Origin: CALKAL01 sp051846895
GTDB lineage: Bacteria > Bacillota > Bacilli > Bacillales > Alkalibacillaceae
Reading direction: 5' to 3'
Length of the DNA stretch: 64,000 nucleotides
NCBI GenBank assembly: GCA_051846895.1
Contig: JBPYCQ010000002.1
Coordinates: forward strand, 62,001-126,000
Part shown: positions 7,852 through 16,550 of the stretch, one piece after another
Numbering within the stretch: the first letter of the stretch is position 1
Layout: each line of letters begins with the position of its first letter
Translations under genes and position numbers: made by a program
The notes under the pieces: generated by a model
Database searches by the model: none
Seen by the model: only the letters and a program-made list of their open reading frames with translations
What the model was told of the DNA's origin: nothing

Positions 7852-8055
7852 ATTAAGAAAACAATTTTATTGTCCATCACTGCTATAACTAGTATGTTTT
7901 TATTGTTAATAAAATTATTTAAACACCGTTCGAATGAGTCTTTTCCGATTAACAAAGCGGGTAAACCTGATTTGGACCATTTGGATAATGCAAAGATGGT
8001 TTCAGAAGGTTCCCAGTACGGTGTGCAGTATTACAATGAAGTGGTTCAAGATTAG
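7852..8055 (+). CDS. Small membrane-anchored protein of unknown function, probable ATT start
   Basis: The open frame extends from a GTG at 7810, but that codon has no ribosome binding site. GGGAGG at 7838-7843 lies 8 nt before an in-frame ATT at 7852, giving a natural 67-residue signal-anchor protein: KKTILLSITAITSMFLLLIK, then a polar domain ending YNEVVQD. I therefore propose the non-standard start ATT. I recognise no family. The gene lies between ylaI and ylaJ and ends in the terminator shared with ylaJ. Confidence 0.55.
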   Translation: MKKTILLSITAITSMFLLLIKLFKHRSNESFPINKAGKPDLDHLDNAKMVSEGSQYGVQYYNEVVQD

Positions 8056-8066
8056 GTCAAAATAAA

Positions 8067-8112
8067 ATGGTTCCAAATCATCAAAGTGTGATGATTTGGA
8101 ACCATAGTTTTT
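8067..8112. terminator. Strong bidirectional terminator between the 7852 gene and ylaJ
   Basis: There is a perfect 17-bp stem (8067-8083 with 8089-8105), a 5-nt loop, TTTTT on the plus side and a T-rich end on the minus side. Confidence 0.9.
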
Positions 8113-8710
8113 ATAAAGGACGATCATTATTTTTCTTTTTATTCATTTGATTATTTGACTGGTCCTCTTGAATGTTTTGCATTTGATCATTATTTTCTTT
8201 TGGATCATTTTGCTTCGGTTTATTATCTTTTGCTGGAGTCTCAGGCATAAAGCGACTGACGAGATTTGCAAGCTCTTCTAATATTGCATCGTCAGGGTGT
8301 CCTTGTCTAATAAGTTCATTCATTCTGCTAATTCTTGCCATAATATCACCATCGGCTACTACAAAAGCATAGTGCCCATATGGGTCGTGCTTAATGGCTT
8401 CAGCAACGGAATATTTTATAGAACCAACTCTAGAACGATCTAAATCCTCATCAACATCAATTCCAACAATAGTATAATCACCAAAAACAATGGCTGTTGC
8501 CTCATTAACATTAGGTAGGTCTGTCGCAATTTTTGCTAATCGTTCAGCTGCTTCTTGGTTCGTGTGTTCACGATTGCTTTCCAATTCAGATGTATGACTT
8601 AATCGCTGTGGTTCTTGATCGTCAAGAGAGCGGTTTGAATCCTGTTGAGACATGCATCCAGCTAAAAACAGTATGATAAACATCATAATATTTAGCCCTT
8701 TATAGTTCAT
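8111..8710 (-). CDS. ylaJ: YhcN/YlaJ family sporulation lipoprotein
   Basis: The 199-residue protein has a lipobox LAGC (Cys19), a charged linker, and a YhcN/YlaJ domain at about residues 50-150 (AERLAKIATDLPNVNEATAIVFGDYTIVGIDVD in two parts). The C-terminus is Asn/Lys/Gln-rich and unstructured. In B. subtilis YlaJ and YhcN are spore membrane lipoproteins that affect germination. The start is behind a weak GGAG 12 nt upstream. It is a single gene. Confidence 0.85.
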   Translation of the reverse strand: MNYKGLNIMMFIILFLAGCMSQQDSNRSLDDQEPQRLSHTSELESNREHTNQEAAERLAKIATDLPNVNEATAIVFGDYTIVGIDVDEDLDRSRVGSIKYSVAEAIKHDPYGHYAFVVADGDIMARISRMNELIRQGHPDDAILEELANLVSRFMPETPAKDNKPKQNDPKENNDQMQNIQEDQSNNQMNKKKNNDRPL

Positions 8711-8803
8711 CGCAGAAAAACTCCTTTTTTTATATAGTTTGTTTAGACTGCGATAAACTATTTATAGAAAATGAAGGAAATTACAGCTGGTAAAACCTAA
8801 TAA

Positions 8804-9289
8804 TTAGTCTAACGTTATTTTATTGACACCTTTAATTGGATTATTAACGTTAGGCTCACTTCCATAATATAAATGAACTGGGCCATCATTTTTTAATGGT
8901 TTTCCGTTAAGTGCAAATAATAAGACAGAGTTCATTAATTCTGAATATGCAATTTCTTTTTCACCATCACTGGTATGTATAATTGCACTTTTAACGTCAT
9001 CATTTGGCTCTGCATTAGGTAAAAATTCATTGATAGGCATGACATAACTGTTTTCCAAAACTTGTTCTCTTTCAAATTTTGAAAGAGTTCTGTTAATGGG
9101 TGGATTCAGTTTTTGTTGATATTCGTTTCTATTCCATGGTTGGTCCTGATCAATTTTTTCATCGTCATTATTATTTTCAAGACCGTTTTTTAAATAGTCG
9201 TCTAATAAAATTTTACGATCGTCAAATATCCAAACAGTGGGATCTAGGGTAATTGGATATTTCACTTTGCCTTTGACCTGTACAATCAT
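8804..9289 (-). CDS. ylaL: YlaL family protein
   Basis: The 161-residue soluble protein begins MIVQVKGKVKYPITLDPTVWIFDDRKI. Its length equals that of B. subtilis YlaL and it lies head-to-head with the glutaminase gene ylaM, as there. ATG 9289 is behind AGGTGAAC. Some databases call the family a peptidyl-prolyl isomerase, but I see no known isomerase motif, so function is left open. The phoH homologue ylaK that precedes ylaL in B. subtilis is absent here. Confidence 0.7.
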   Translation of the reverse strand: MIVQVKGKVKYPITLDPTVWIFDDRKILLDDYLKNGLENNNDDEKIDQDQPWNRNEYQQKLNPPINRTLSKFEREQVLENSYVMPINEFLPNAEPNDDVKSAIIHTSDGEKEIAYSELMNSVLLFALNGKPLKNDGPVHLYYGSEPNVNNPIKGVNKITLD

Positions 9290-9375
9290 TATGTTCACCT
9301 CAAATATATACGTTAGTTTCATTTTCAGTATACAGAAGATTTTCTTGATATGCACGAAAGGAGTGTCATTTTTTT

Positions 9376-10305
9376 ATGATTGAGCTTAGTAAAAAAGATT
9401 TAGACAAATGGCTAGAGCATGTTAGAATCTATGCTAACAATGGTCAAGTGGCAGATTATATTCCAGCATTAGCTAATCAACAGCCAGAAATTATTGCCGC
9501 ATCTTATTACCCAATTAACGGTGATGTCATTAGTTCTGGACAGTCAGAATACTGTTTTACGATTCAAAGTATCTCTAAAGTCATCGTATTAGCTCTTGCA
9601 TTAATGCAACACGGCGAAGCTGGTGTATTCTCAAGAGTTGATAAAGAACCGACAAGTGATCCCTTTTATTCTATTGCAAAACTAGAAGTACAAAAACCAG
9701 CAAAACCGTTTAACCCTATGATAAATGCGGGTGCTTTAGCAGTGACAAACATGATACGTGGGAAAAACTCTGATGAAATGCTAAATGAAATACTACAGAT
9801 AGTGCGTAAGCTAGCTAATGATTCATCAATTACTTATGATGAGGAAGTAGCTACTTCTGAATATGAAACATCCTTCCTTAACAGAGCTTTATGTTATTTT
9901 ATGAAACAACATGGCATCATTACAGGAAGTGTTGAAGAATTATTAGAAGTTTATACGAAACAGTGTGCAATTAATATGAACGTAAAACAATTAGCCAGAG
10001 TAGCTGCCATTTTTTCAAATGACGGAAAAGATCCAGATACAAACGAAATACTTATTCCAGAACATATTGCGCGGATTTGCAAAACATTTATGGTGACATG
10101 TGGTATGTATAATGAATCTGGTACATTTGCTATTAATGTTGGTATTCCAGCGAAAAGTGGAGTATCAGGTGGGGTTATTGGCGTTATAAAAAATGGAGGA
10201 GGTATTGCTGTTTTCGGTCCTGCTTTGAACAAAAATGGGAATAGTGTAGTCGGGCTTAAATTCTTAGAAAAACTGGCCGAAGAGAAACATTGGTCAATCT
10301 TCTAA
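9376..10305 (+). CDS. glsA: Glutaminase (GlsA2/YlaM type)
   Basis: The 309-residue serine-dependent glutaminase has the catalytic S-x-x-K motif in IQSISKV (about residue 66), NPMINAGA, the Tyr-containing central region, and GIPAKSGVSGGV near the C-terminus. It hydrolyses glutamine to glutamate and ammonia, feeding nitrogen and, in some bacteria, acid or osmotic tolerance. Length equals YlaM of B. subtilis, and neighbours ylaL and ylaN agree. The start is ATG behind AAAGGAGTG. Confidence 0.92.
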   Translation: MIELSKKDLDKWLEHVRIYANNGQVADYIPALANQQPEIIAASYYPINGDVISSGQSEYCFTIQSISKVIVLALALMQHGEAGVFSRVDKEPTSDPFYSIAKLEVQKPAKPFNPMINAGALAVTNMIRGKNSDEMLNEILQIVRKLANDSSITYDEEVATSEYETSFLNRALCYFMKQHGIITGSVEELLEVYTKQCAINMNVKQLARVAAIFSNDGKDPDTNEILIPEHIARICKTFMVTCGMYNESGTFAINVGIPAKSGVSGGVIGVIKNGGGIAVFGPALNKNGNSVVGLKFLEKLAEEKHWSIF

Positions 10306-10387
10306 ACTTATATCCTTTTCTTGCATTTTATTAGGCGAAACGATAATATAATGAAGTAGGAAGCTTATTTTGTTAGGGGGAATAACT

Positions 10388-10678
10388 GTGTCGTCCAAAG
10401 CTGTGCTTGAAGAGAACAAACAAGCCCTGGCCCTCTTGAAGGCTGATGCTGATCAGATTTTGCGCCTAATCAAAGTGCAAATGGATAATTTAACAATGCC
10501 TCAATGCCCTCTTTATGAAGAGGTTTTAGATACGCAAATGTATGGATTATCAAGAGAAATCCATTTTGCAGTTCGTCTGAAATTAATTAACGATTCAACA
10601 GGTAAGGATATATTAGAAAACTTAGAGCGTGAACTTAGCGCTTTACATGAAGCTGCACAAAAACAAAAATCTTCTTAG
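10388..10678 (+). CDS. ylaN: YlaN (UPF0358), iron-linked Fur-interacting protein
   Basis: The 96-residue helical protein contains IKVQMDNLTMPQCPLYEEVLDTQMYGLSREIHFAVRL, the nearly invariant core of YlaN (given here only as description of residues 28-64). GTG 10388 is chosen because AGGGGG is 7 nt upstream. Recent work on B. subtilis describes YlaN as an iron-binding partner that relieves Fur repression; it is essential under low iron. The stop is followed by its own terminator. In B. subtilis ftsW comes next; here pycA follows directly. Confidence 0.9.
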   Translation: MSSKAVLEENKQALALLKADADQILRLIKVQMDNLTMPQCPLYEEVLDTQMYGLSREIHFAVRLKLINDSTGKDILENLERELSALHEAAQKQKSS

Positions 10679-10681
10679 TAC

Positions 10682-10717
10682 ACTCAAACACTTATTTTTT
10701 TGTTTGAGTTTTTTTTA
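10682..10717 (+). terminator. Terminator of ylaN
   Basis: The stem ACTCAAACA/TGTTTGAGT has a T-rich loop and T8 tail. Confidence 0.85.
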
Positions 10718-10722
10718 TCCAA

Positions 10723-10744
10723 AAAATGAATACACATTCATTTT
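10723..10744. promoter_or_regulatory. Inverted repeat upstream of pycA, possible operator
   Basis: The perfect 9-bp arms AAAATGAAT and ATTCATTTT are separated by ACAC. The TGAAT...ATTCA core resembles FadR-type (TetR family) operators of Bacillus, but the match to that longer consensus is partial. A simple RNA hairpin is the alternative. Confidence 0.35.
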
Positions 10745-10811
10745 AAAGGAGTTATAAACATCGATATAGAAAAAACTAAGTAATTACTTTTACTAAAGTG
10801 GGGGATGAAGT

Positions 10812-13800
10812 GTGAATCATAGCCAATCGTTTAACAAAGTTTTAGTAGCCAACCGTGGAGAAATTGCGATACGTGTATTTCGGGCTTGTACGGAGCTTAA
10901 TATACGTACAGTTGCCATTTATTCTGAAGAAGATACAGGCTCTTATCACCGTTATAAAGCCGATGAGGCGTATTTAATTGGGTCAGGAAAGAAACCAATT
11001 GATGCATACTTAGATATTGAAGGCATTATTTCGATAGCAAAAAGAGTTGGAGTTGATGCGATTCATCCAGGGTATGGATTTTTATCGGAAAATGTCCATT
11101 TCGCTAGACGCTGTGAAGAAGAAGGAATTACTTTTGTCGGTCCTTCAAGTGGTTTACTGGATATTTTCGGAGATAAAGTTAAAGCAAGAAAACAAGCGAT
11201 CCAGGCACAAATTCCTGTTATTCCTGGAACAGACGGTCCTGTATCAAGTATTGAAGATGTTGAAGAGTTTGTTAAAGAGTATGGCTATCCGATCATCATA
11301 AAAGCTTCTTTAGGTGGCGGTGGCCGAGGAATGAGAATAGTGCGTACGAAAGAAGCGCTCAAGGATGCTTATGAGCGAGCGAAATCTGAAGCAAAAGCAG
11401 CTTTCGGTAATGATGAAGTTTACGTAGAAAAACTAATTGAAAAACCTAAACATATAGAAGTACAAATACTAGGTGATCAACAAGGAAATATTGTTCACCT
11501 GTATGAACGAGATTGTTCTATTCAGAGACGTCATCAAAAAGTAGTTGAAATTGCACCAAGTGTTTCTTTGCCAGAGCAACAGCGAGAAGATATTTGTCAT
11601 GCGGCTGTTCGTTTAATGAAATCAATTAATTATGTGAATGCTGGCACTGTAGAATTTCTAGTGACCGATGATGAATTTTATTTTATTGAAGTGAATCCCC
11701 GTGTTCAAGTGGAGCATACAATTACGGAGATGATCACTGGAGTAGATATCGTTCAAACACAATTATTCATTGCGATGGGGTATACGCTACATAGTGAAAC
11801 GATTGGTATACCTAATCAATCCGAAATAAAAACGAATGGTTATGCTATTCAATCACGCGTGACAACCGAAGACCCATTGAATAATTTTATGCCTGATACT
11901 GGTAAAATCATGGCTTACCGTTCGGGGGGAGGCTTTGGAGTTCGATTAGATGCTGGAAATGGTTTTCAAGGAGCAGTTATTTCACCACATTATGATTCAT
12001 TATTAGTTAAAGTTTCGACATGGGCTTTAACGTTTGAGCAAGCAGCAAAAAAAATGTTTCGTAATTTAAAGGAATTTAGAATTCGTGGTATTAAGACGAA
12101 CATCCCTTTTTTAGAAAATGTGATTATGCACCAAAATTTTCTAAATGGTACTTATGATACAACATTTATCGATACAACACCAGAATTGTTCGTGTTTCAG
12201 AAACGTAAAGACCGTGGTACAAAGATGCTATCTTATCTCGGTTATACAACAATAAATAGCCCTTATAAAAAAGAGCTAGGAAAAAAGCCCATTTTTCCAA
12301 AACCAAGAATGCCAATCGTTAATTATAATGAACCACTTGTTAAAGGGACAAAGCAAATCTTAGAGAAGGAAGGACCAAAAGGCGTATCTGAATGGATGAA
12401 ACAACAAAAAGAAGTCCTATTAACAGATACGACTTTTAGAGATGCACATCAATCATTATTAGCTACAAGAGTACGTACGAAAGATTTATTGGAAATTGCT
12501 GAACAAAAAGCGAGACTTTTACCAAATCTTTTTTCTCTTGAGATGTGGGGTGGTGCCACTTTTGATGTCAGCTATCGCTTCTTACATGAAGATCCATGGG
12601 TACGACTTGATAAATTAAGAGAAAAAATGCCAAACGTATTATTTCAAATGTTATTAAGAGCTAGTAATGCAGTGGGATATACGAACTACGCAGATAATGT
12701 TATTGAGGAATTTGTAAAACATAGTGCTCAAAAAGGAATTGATATATTTAGAATTTTTGATAGTTTGAACTGGGTTGAAGGGATGAAGCCTGCGATTGAA
12801 GCGGTTCTAAAACAAAATAAAATCGCTGAAGTTTCTATGTGTTATACAGGTGATTTATTAGATCCAAGTCGTGATAAATATAATTTAGAGTACTATTTAA
12901 ACTTGGCTAAGCAACTAGAATCTGAAGGCGCCCATATACTTGGAATTAAAGATATGGCAGGTCTTTTAAAACCAGAGGCAGCTTACCAGTTAATTACTGC
13001 CCTTAAACAAGAAATTAACATCCCAATTCATCTTCATACTCATGATACGAGTGGAAACGGGATTATGATGTATGCTAAAGCGATTGAAGCGGGAGTTGAT
13101 GCTGTTGATGTAGCTGTTAGCTCAATGGCCGGTCATACGTCACAACCAAGTGGAAACAGTTTATATTATGCACTTCAAGGTTCTGACAGACGGCCGCAAT
13201 TTAATATTGACGCCTATAATGAACTAGCAAAATATTGGGAAGACATACGAGCGTATTATAGTAGTTTTGAAAGCGGTATGAATGCCCCGCATCCGGAAAT
13301 ATATTTTCATGAAATGCCAGGGGGGCAATATAGTAATTTACAACAACAAGCAAAAGCAGTTGGTTTAGGTGAGCGTTGGGAAGAAGTAAAGACGATGTAT
13401 CGAACAGTTAATGATATGTTTGGTGATTTAATTAAAGTAACACCATCATCAAAAATAGTGGGTGATATGGCGTTATTTATGGTGCAAAACAATTTAACTG
13501 TTGATGATGTTTATGAAAAAGGTGAGACCCTAGACTTTCCAGATTCAGTCGTCCAATTTTTCCAAGGCTATATTGGACAACCTTATCAAGGCTTTCCAAA
13601 GGAATTACAACGAATTATTTTAAAAGGGAAACCAGCCTTAAAAACAAGGCCTGGAGAACAACTAAAGTCAGTCAATTTTGAATCATTAAAGGAACAATTA
13701 CATGAACAATTAAATCGAGAAGTATCAATGCTTGAAGCAATATCGTATGCTTTGTATCCTAAAGTATTCCTTGAATATGAACAATTTGTCGATCAATACG

Positions 13801-14255
13801 GAGATGTTTCTGTATTAGATACACCTTCATTTTTGTACGGGTTACGATTAGGTGAAGAAATCGCGGTTGAAATTGAACAAGGAAAAACATTAATTGTTAA
13901 ATTAGTTTCAATTGGGGAAGCCCAGAAAGATGGCACAAGAGTCGTCTATTTTGAATTAAATGGACAACCGAGAGAAGTGATTATAAAAGATGAGAGCATT
14001 AAAGATGTTCAAGAAAAAAGACGTAAAATTGATAAAAATAATAAACACCATATCGGTGCATCAATGCCTGGGACAGTCATTAATGTACTAATAAAAGAGG
14101 GAGAAAAGGTCTATAAAAATGATCACCTAATTATAACGGAATCGATGAAGATGGAAACAACCGTACAAGCCCCATTTGAAGGAGTCATAAAAGCAGTTCA
14201 CGTTAAAGATGGGGAAACAATTGAAACAGGGGATTTATTAATTGAAATAGAGTAA
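10812..14255 (+). CDS. pycA: Pyruvate carboxylase
   Basis: The 1147-residue biotin enzyme makes oxaloacetate from pyruvate, ATP and bicarbonate to refill the TCA cycle. Domains in order: biotin carboxylase (1 to about 455, with GGGGRGMR ATP loop and FIEVNPRVQVEHT), carboxyltransferase (about 535-830, with LLTDTTFRDAHQSL and the zinc/HLHTHDTSGNG site), PYC/OADA domain, and the biotin carrier at the end with ESMKMETT (Lys about 1113). Full length and intact. It begins with GTG behind GTGGGGGATG. A symmetrical repeat lies upstream (10723-10744). Confidence 0.97.
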   Translation: MNHSQSFNKVLVANRGEIAIRVFRACTELNIRTVAIYSEEDTGSYHRYKADEAYLIGSGKKPIDAYLDIEGIISIAKRVGVDAIHPGYGFLSENVHFARRCEEEGITFVGPSSGLLDIFGDKVKARKQAIQAQIPVIPGTDGPVSSIEDVEEFVKEYGYPIIIKASLGGGGRGMRIVRTKEALKDAYERAKSEAKAAFGNDEVYVEKLIEKPKHIEVQILGDQQGNIVHLYERDCSIQRRHQKVVEIAPSVSLPEQQREDICHAAVRLMKSINYVNAGTVEFLVTDDEFYFIEVNPRVQVEHTITEMITGVDIVQTQLFIAMGYTLHSETIGIPNQSEIKTNGYAIQSRVTTEDPLNNFMPDTGKIMAYRSGGGFGVRLDAGNGFQGAVISPHYDSLLVKVSTWALTFEQAAKKMFRNLKEFRIRGIKTNIPFLENVIMHQNFLNGTYDTTFIDTTPELFVFQKRKDRGTKMLSYLGYTTINSPYKKELGKKPIFPKPRMPIVNYNEPLVKGTKQILEKEGPKGVSEWMKQQKEVLLTDTTFRDAHQSLLATRVRTKDLLEIAEQKARLLPNLFSLEMWGGATFDVSYRFLHEDPWVRLDKLREKMPNVLFQMLLRASNAVGYTNYADNVIEEFVKHSAQKGIDIFRIFDSLNWVEGMKPAIEAVLKQNKIAEVSMCYTGDLLDPSRDKYNLEYYLNLAKQLESEGAHILGIKDMAGLLKPEAAYQLITALKQEINIPIHLHTHDTSGNGIMMYAKAIEAGVDAVDVAVSSMAGHTSQPSGNSLYYALQGSDRRPQFNIDAYNELAKYWEDIRAYYSSFESGMNAPHPEIYFHEMPGGQYSNLQQQAKAVGLGERWEEVKTMYRTVNDMFGDLIKVTPSSKIVGDMALFMVQNNLTVDDVYEKGETLDFPDSVVQFFQGYIGQPYQGFPKELQRIILKGKPALKTRPGEQLKSVNFESLKEQLHEQLNREVSMLEAISYALYPKVFLEYEQFVDQYGDVSVLDTPSFLYGLRLGEEIAVEIEQGKTLIVKLVSIGEAQKDGTRVVYFELNGQPREVIIKDESIKDVQEKRRKIDKNNKHHIGASMPGTVINVLIKEGEKVYKNDHLIITESMKMETTVQAPFEGVIKAVHVKDGETIETGDLLIEIE

Positions 14256-14260
14256 AGAAA

Positions 14261-14303
14261 AAAGTAAGAGGATAGATTGAACACTATCCTCTTACTTTTC
14301 TTT
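14261..14303. terminator. Bidirectional terminator between pycA and ctaA
   Basis: A perfect 15-bp stem (14261-14275 with 14284-14298) has a T-rich tail on both strands. The ctaA stop lies in the right arm. Confidence 0.9.
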
Positions 14304-15212
14304 TAAAGCACTTCTTCTTGAAAGGACTAATAAGTAACTTAAAACCGCAAAGAATAAAGAAATCATTAATGCATGCATAAGTGCTACAACTACATTCATA
14401 AGTGTGAAAATGATTAAAGCACCTAATAAAACTTGTAAAACAATTAACGCTGTTGAAATCGCCCAGCTATAATAAATCACTTTTTGCTCTTTATAATGTC
14501 TTGATATATAGACGAATAGACTGATGACCCATATTAAAAGTAACCCAGCTAAAAATCTATGACCCACTTGCACCCACTGTTCAATCGAATAATCACTAAA
14601 AGCAAAAGGTTGATCATTAAAACAGAATGGCCAATCACGACAAACTAAACTCGATTTCATATGTCTGACAAGAGCACCTGTGTAAACGACTATCAATGTA
14701 TAAATAAATATACTATAATACTGAATTCGTAACTTCTTCGGAATTACCAGCTCTTTTGTATGGAACTTACCATCTATGTCAAAAATAATGACAGTTAATA
14801 AAAAGACTGCAGCAAATGAAATTAATGATATTCCAAAATGCAATGCTTTAACAAGGCTGTTTTGGTCGATCAGAACTGCTAAAGCACCTAACAGTGATTG
14901 GATGATGATGAATAAAATAGTTATAAAAATTAAAAACTTACTTTCCTTTATATGAAGATAATTTTTCCATACTATGTATGAAAGAATTAATACGAAAATA
15001 ATACCTAATCCAGAAACAGCGCGATGGCTGAATTCAATAACTAGTTCAAATGTTATTTCATCAGGTATTAATTTCCCGTTACATAACGGCCAATGCCGAC
15101 CACAACCAAGTCCAGATTCTGTCTTTGTAACTAATGCACCACCAATTAAAACAAATAGCATTGTAATTAAAGAAATGACTGCGACAGGTTTTGGTTGAAA
15201 AATTTTTCTCAT
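14292..15212 (-). CDS. ctaA: Heme A synthase
   Basis: The 306-residue eight-helix membrane protein oxidises the C8 methyl of heme O to the formyl group of heme A. The heme-ligand histidines lie in EFSHRAVSG, ALHFG, VGHRFLAG and LMHALM. Cysteine pairs in CGRHWPLCN and CRDWPFCF are the extracytoplasmic pairs known from Bacillus CtaA. It starts with ATG behind AGGTGAC and is divergent from ctaB, as in B. subtilis. Confidence 0.95.
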   Translation of the reverse strand: MRKIFQPKPVAVISLITMLFVLIGGALVTKTESGLGCGRHWPLCNGKLIPDEITFELVIEFSHRAVSGLGIIFVLILSYIVWKNYLHIKESKFLIFITILFIIIQSLLGALAVLIDQNSLVKALHFGISLISFAAVFLLTVIIFDIDGKFHTKELVIPKKLRIQYYSIFIYTLIVVYTGALVRHMKSSLVCRDWPFCFNDQPFAFSDYSIEQWVQVGHRFLAGLLLIWVISLFVYISRHYKEQKVIYYSWAISTALIVLQVLLGALIIFTLMNVVVALMHALMISLFFAVLSYLLVLSRRSALKEK

Positions 15213-15524
15213 TACTAGGATGTCACCTCGCTTTTACAGAAACCTACTTAATATATCGTAATACAAAATATATAAACATGGAAACAATATTTGTTTCAAC
15301 TTTGTAACAATTTTATATGTTAAATTGGAAATAACGAAAATAATTGATGACAACTTTCGTCGAATTGTGTTAATTTTATTTTTGGATATATTTTTCACAT
15401 ATTTTTCACAGCCTTAATTGCGAATATATGATTAAATAGAAGTAAAGTGTTTAACATGATACAATAAAGATAGTTCTAATAAATATAGATTCATTAGATT
15501 ATGACTAGAGGGGACTGAATTATA
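15213..15524. promoter_or_regulatory. ctaA-ctaB divergent control region
   Basis: This 312-bp AT-rich stretch has no gene. It contains a 7+3+7 palindrome GAAACAA-TAT-TTGTTTC at 15281-15297, and two exact tandem copies of an 11-mer at 15389-15410 (TGTGAAAAATA on the minus strand). The latter resemble ResD binding boxes (TTTGTGAAT type). In B. subtilis ResD activates ctaA from this same region. I could not assign -35/-10 boxes with confidence. Confidence 0.5.
15389..15410 (-). repeat. Tandem 11-bp repeat, possible ResD boxes
   Basis: Two contiguous identical copies read TGTGAAAAATA on the minus strand (TATTTTTCACA on the plus strand). One helical turn separates the copies, suiting a response-regulator dimer. 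Confidence 0.5.
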
Positions 15525-16460
15525 ATGAGTGAACCTCGTTCGATTGGAACGAATGAATTAGTCGATGAGACTTCAGTAAGTTTTAAAGTTTTATGGCAAG
15601 ACTTTCTTGCTTTAATTAAAATAGGAATTATTAACTCTAATTTAATTACGACGTTTGCCGGTTTTTGGCTTGCGATATATTATACTGGTGGTAAATTTTT
15701 TGACCACTGGGTAACGCTTATTTTAGTTATGCTAGGGACCGGTTTGGTTATAGCAGGTGGTTGTGTACTTAATAACTACTATGATCGTGACATTGACCAC
15801 AAAATGGCACGAACAAGTAAAAGAGCAACAATTACAGGACACATCTCATTAAAAGTTATATTATATATGGGAATTGGATTTTCTTTACTTGGCTTTATAT
15901 TTCTTTACATGACAACTCCAATGGCTGCTTTGTATGGCTTTATGGGTTGGTTTGTTTATGTTATTTTATATACGATGTGGACAAAGAGAAAATATACAAT
16001 TAATACGGTTGTAGGAAGTTTTTCAGGAGCGGCACCCCCGTTAATCGGTTGGGCAGCTGTTGATCCGACATTCCATCCTACAGCGTTTGTATTATTTTTA
16101 ATTATGTTTTTATGGCAGACACCGCATTTCCTTGCGCTAGCGATGATGAAAACAGAGGATTACCGCAGCGCTGGAGTACCGATGCTGCCAGTAGTATATG
16201 GTAATGGAATAACTAAAAGACAAATATTAGTTTATACGATTTGTTTATTGCCTTTACCGCTTTATTTCTTTTCATTAGGTACTATATTTTTAATATTCGC
16301 CACCCTATTAAACTTAGGTTGGATTGCATTAGCATTTTATGGAGTATTTAGAGATGATATTGACGATAAGTGGGCAAAGTGGATGTTCATTTACTCATTA
16401 AACTATTTAACACTGTTTTTTATCGGAATGATTGTCGCAACAATCCCATCATTTTTATAA
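15525..16460 (+). CDS. ctaB: Protoheme IX farnesyltransferase (heme O synthase)
   Basis: The 311-residue UbiA-family membrane protein adds a farnesyl group to heme b, making heme O for CtaA. The prenyl-diphosphate/Mg site is NNYYDRDIDHKMARTSKR near residue 84, and the second Asp-rich loop is KTEDYRSAGVPMLP near 207. About nine membrane segments are visible. ATG follows AGAGGGGAC. A terminator separates it from ctaC. Confidence 0.95.
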   Translation: MSEPRSIGTNELVDETSVSFKVLWQDFLALIKIGIINSNLITTFAGFWLAIYYTGGKFFDHWVTLILVMLGTGLVIAGGCVLNNYYDRDIDHKMARTSKRATITGHISLKVILYMGIGFSLLGFIFLYMTTPMAALYGFMGWFVYVILYTMWTKRKYTINTVVGSFSGAAPPLIGWAAVDPTFHPTAFVLFLIMFLWQTPHFLALAMMKTEDYRSAGVPMLPVVYGNGITKRQILVYTICLLPLPLYFFSLGTIFLIFATLLNLGWIALAFYGVFRDDIDDKWAKWMFIYSLNYLTLFFIGMIVATIPSFL

Positions 16461-16463
16461 AAC

Positions 16464-16497
16464 AATTAAGAAAATTTCCTTTTCTTAATTATTTTTA
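16464..16497 (+). terminator. Terminator or attenuator between ctaB and ctaC
   Basis: The stem AATTAAGAAAA/TTTTCTTAATT has a 5-nt loop and is followed by ATTTTTAT. Confidence 0.75.
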
Positions 16498-16550
16498 TAT
16501 AATAAATTTAACAACTTCAGAAGAATAAGAGAAAGAGAGGTAATAAAAGT

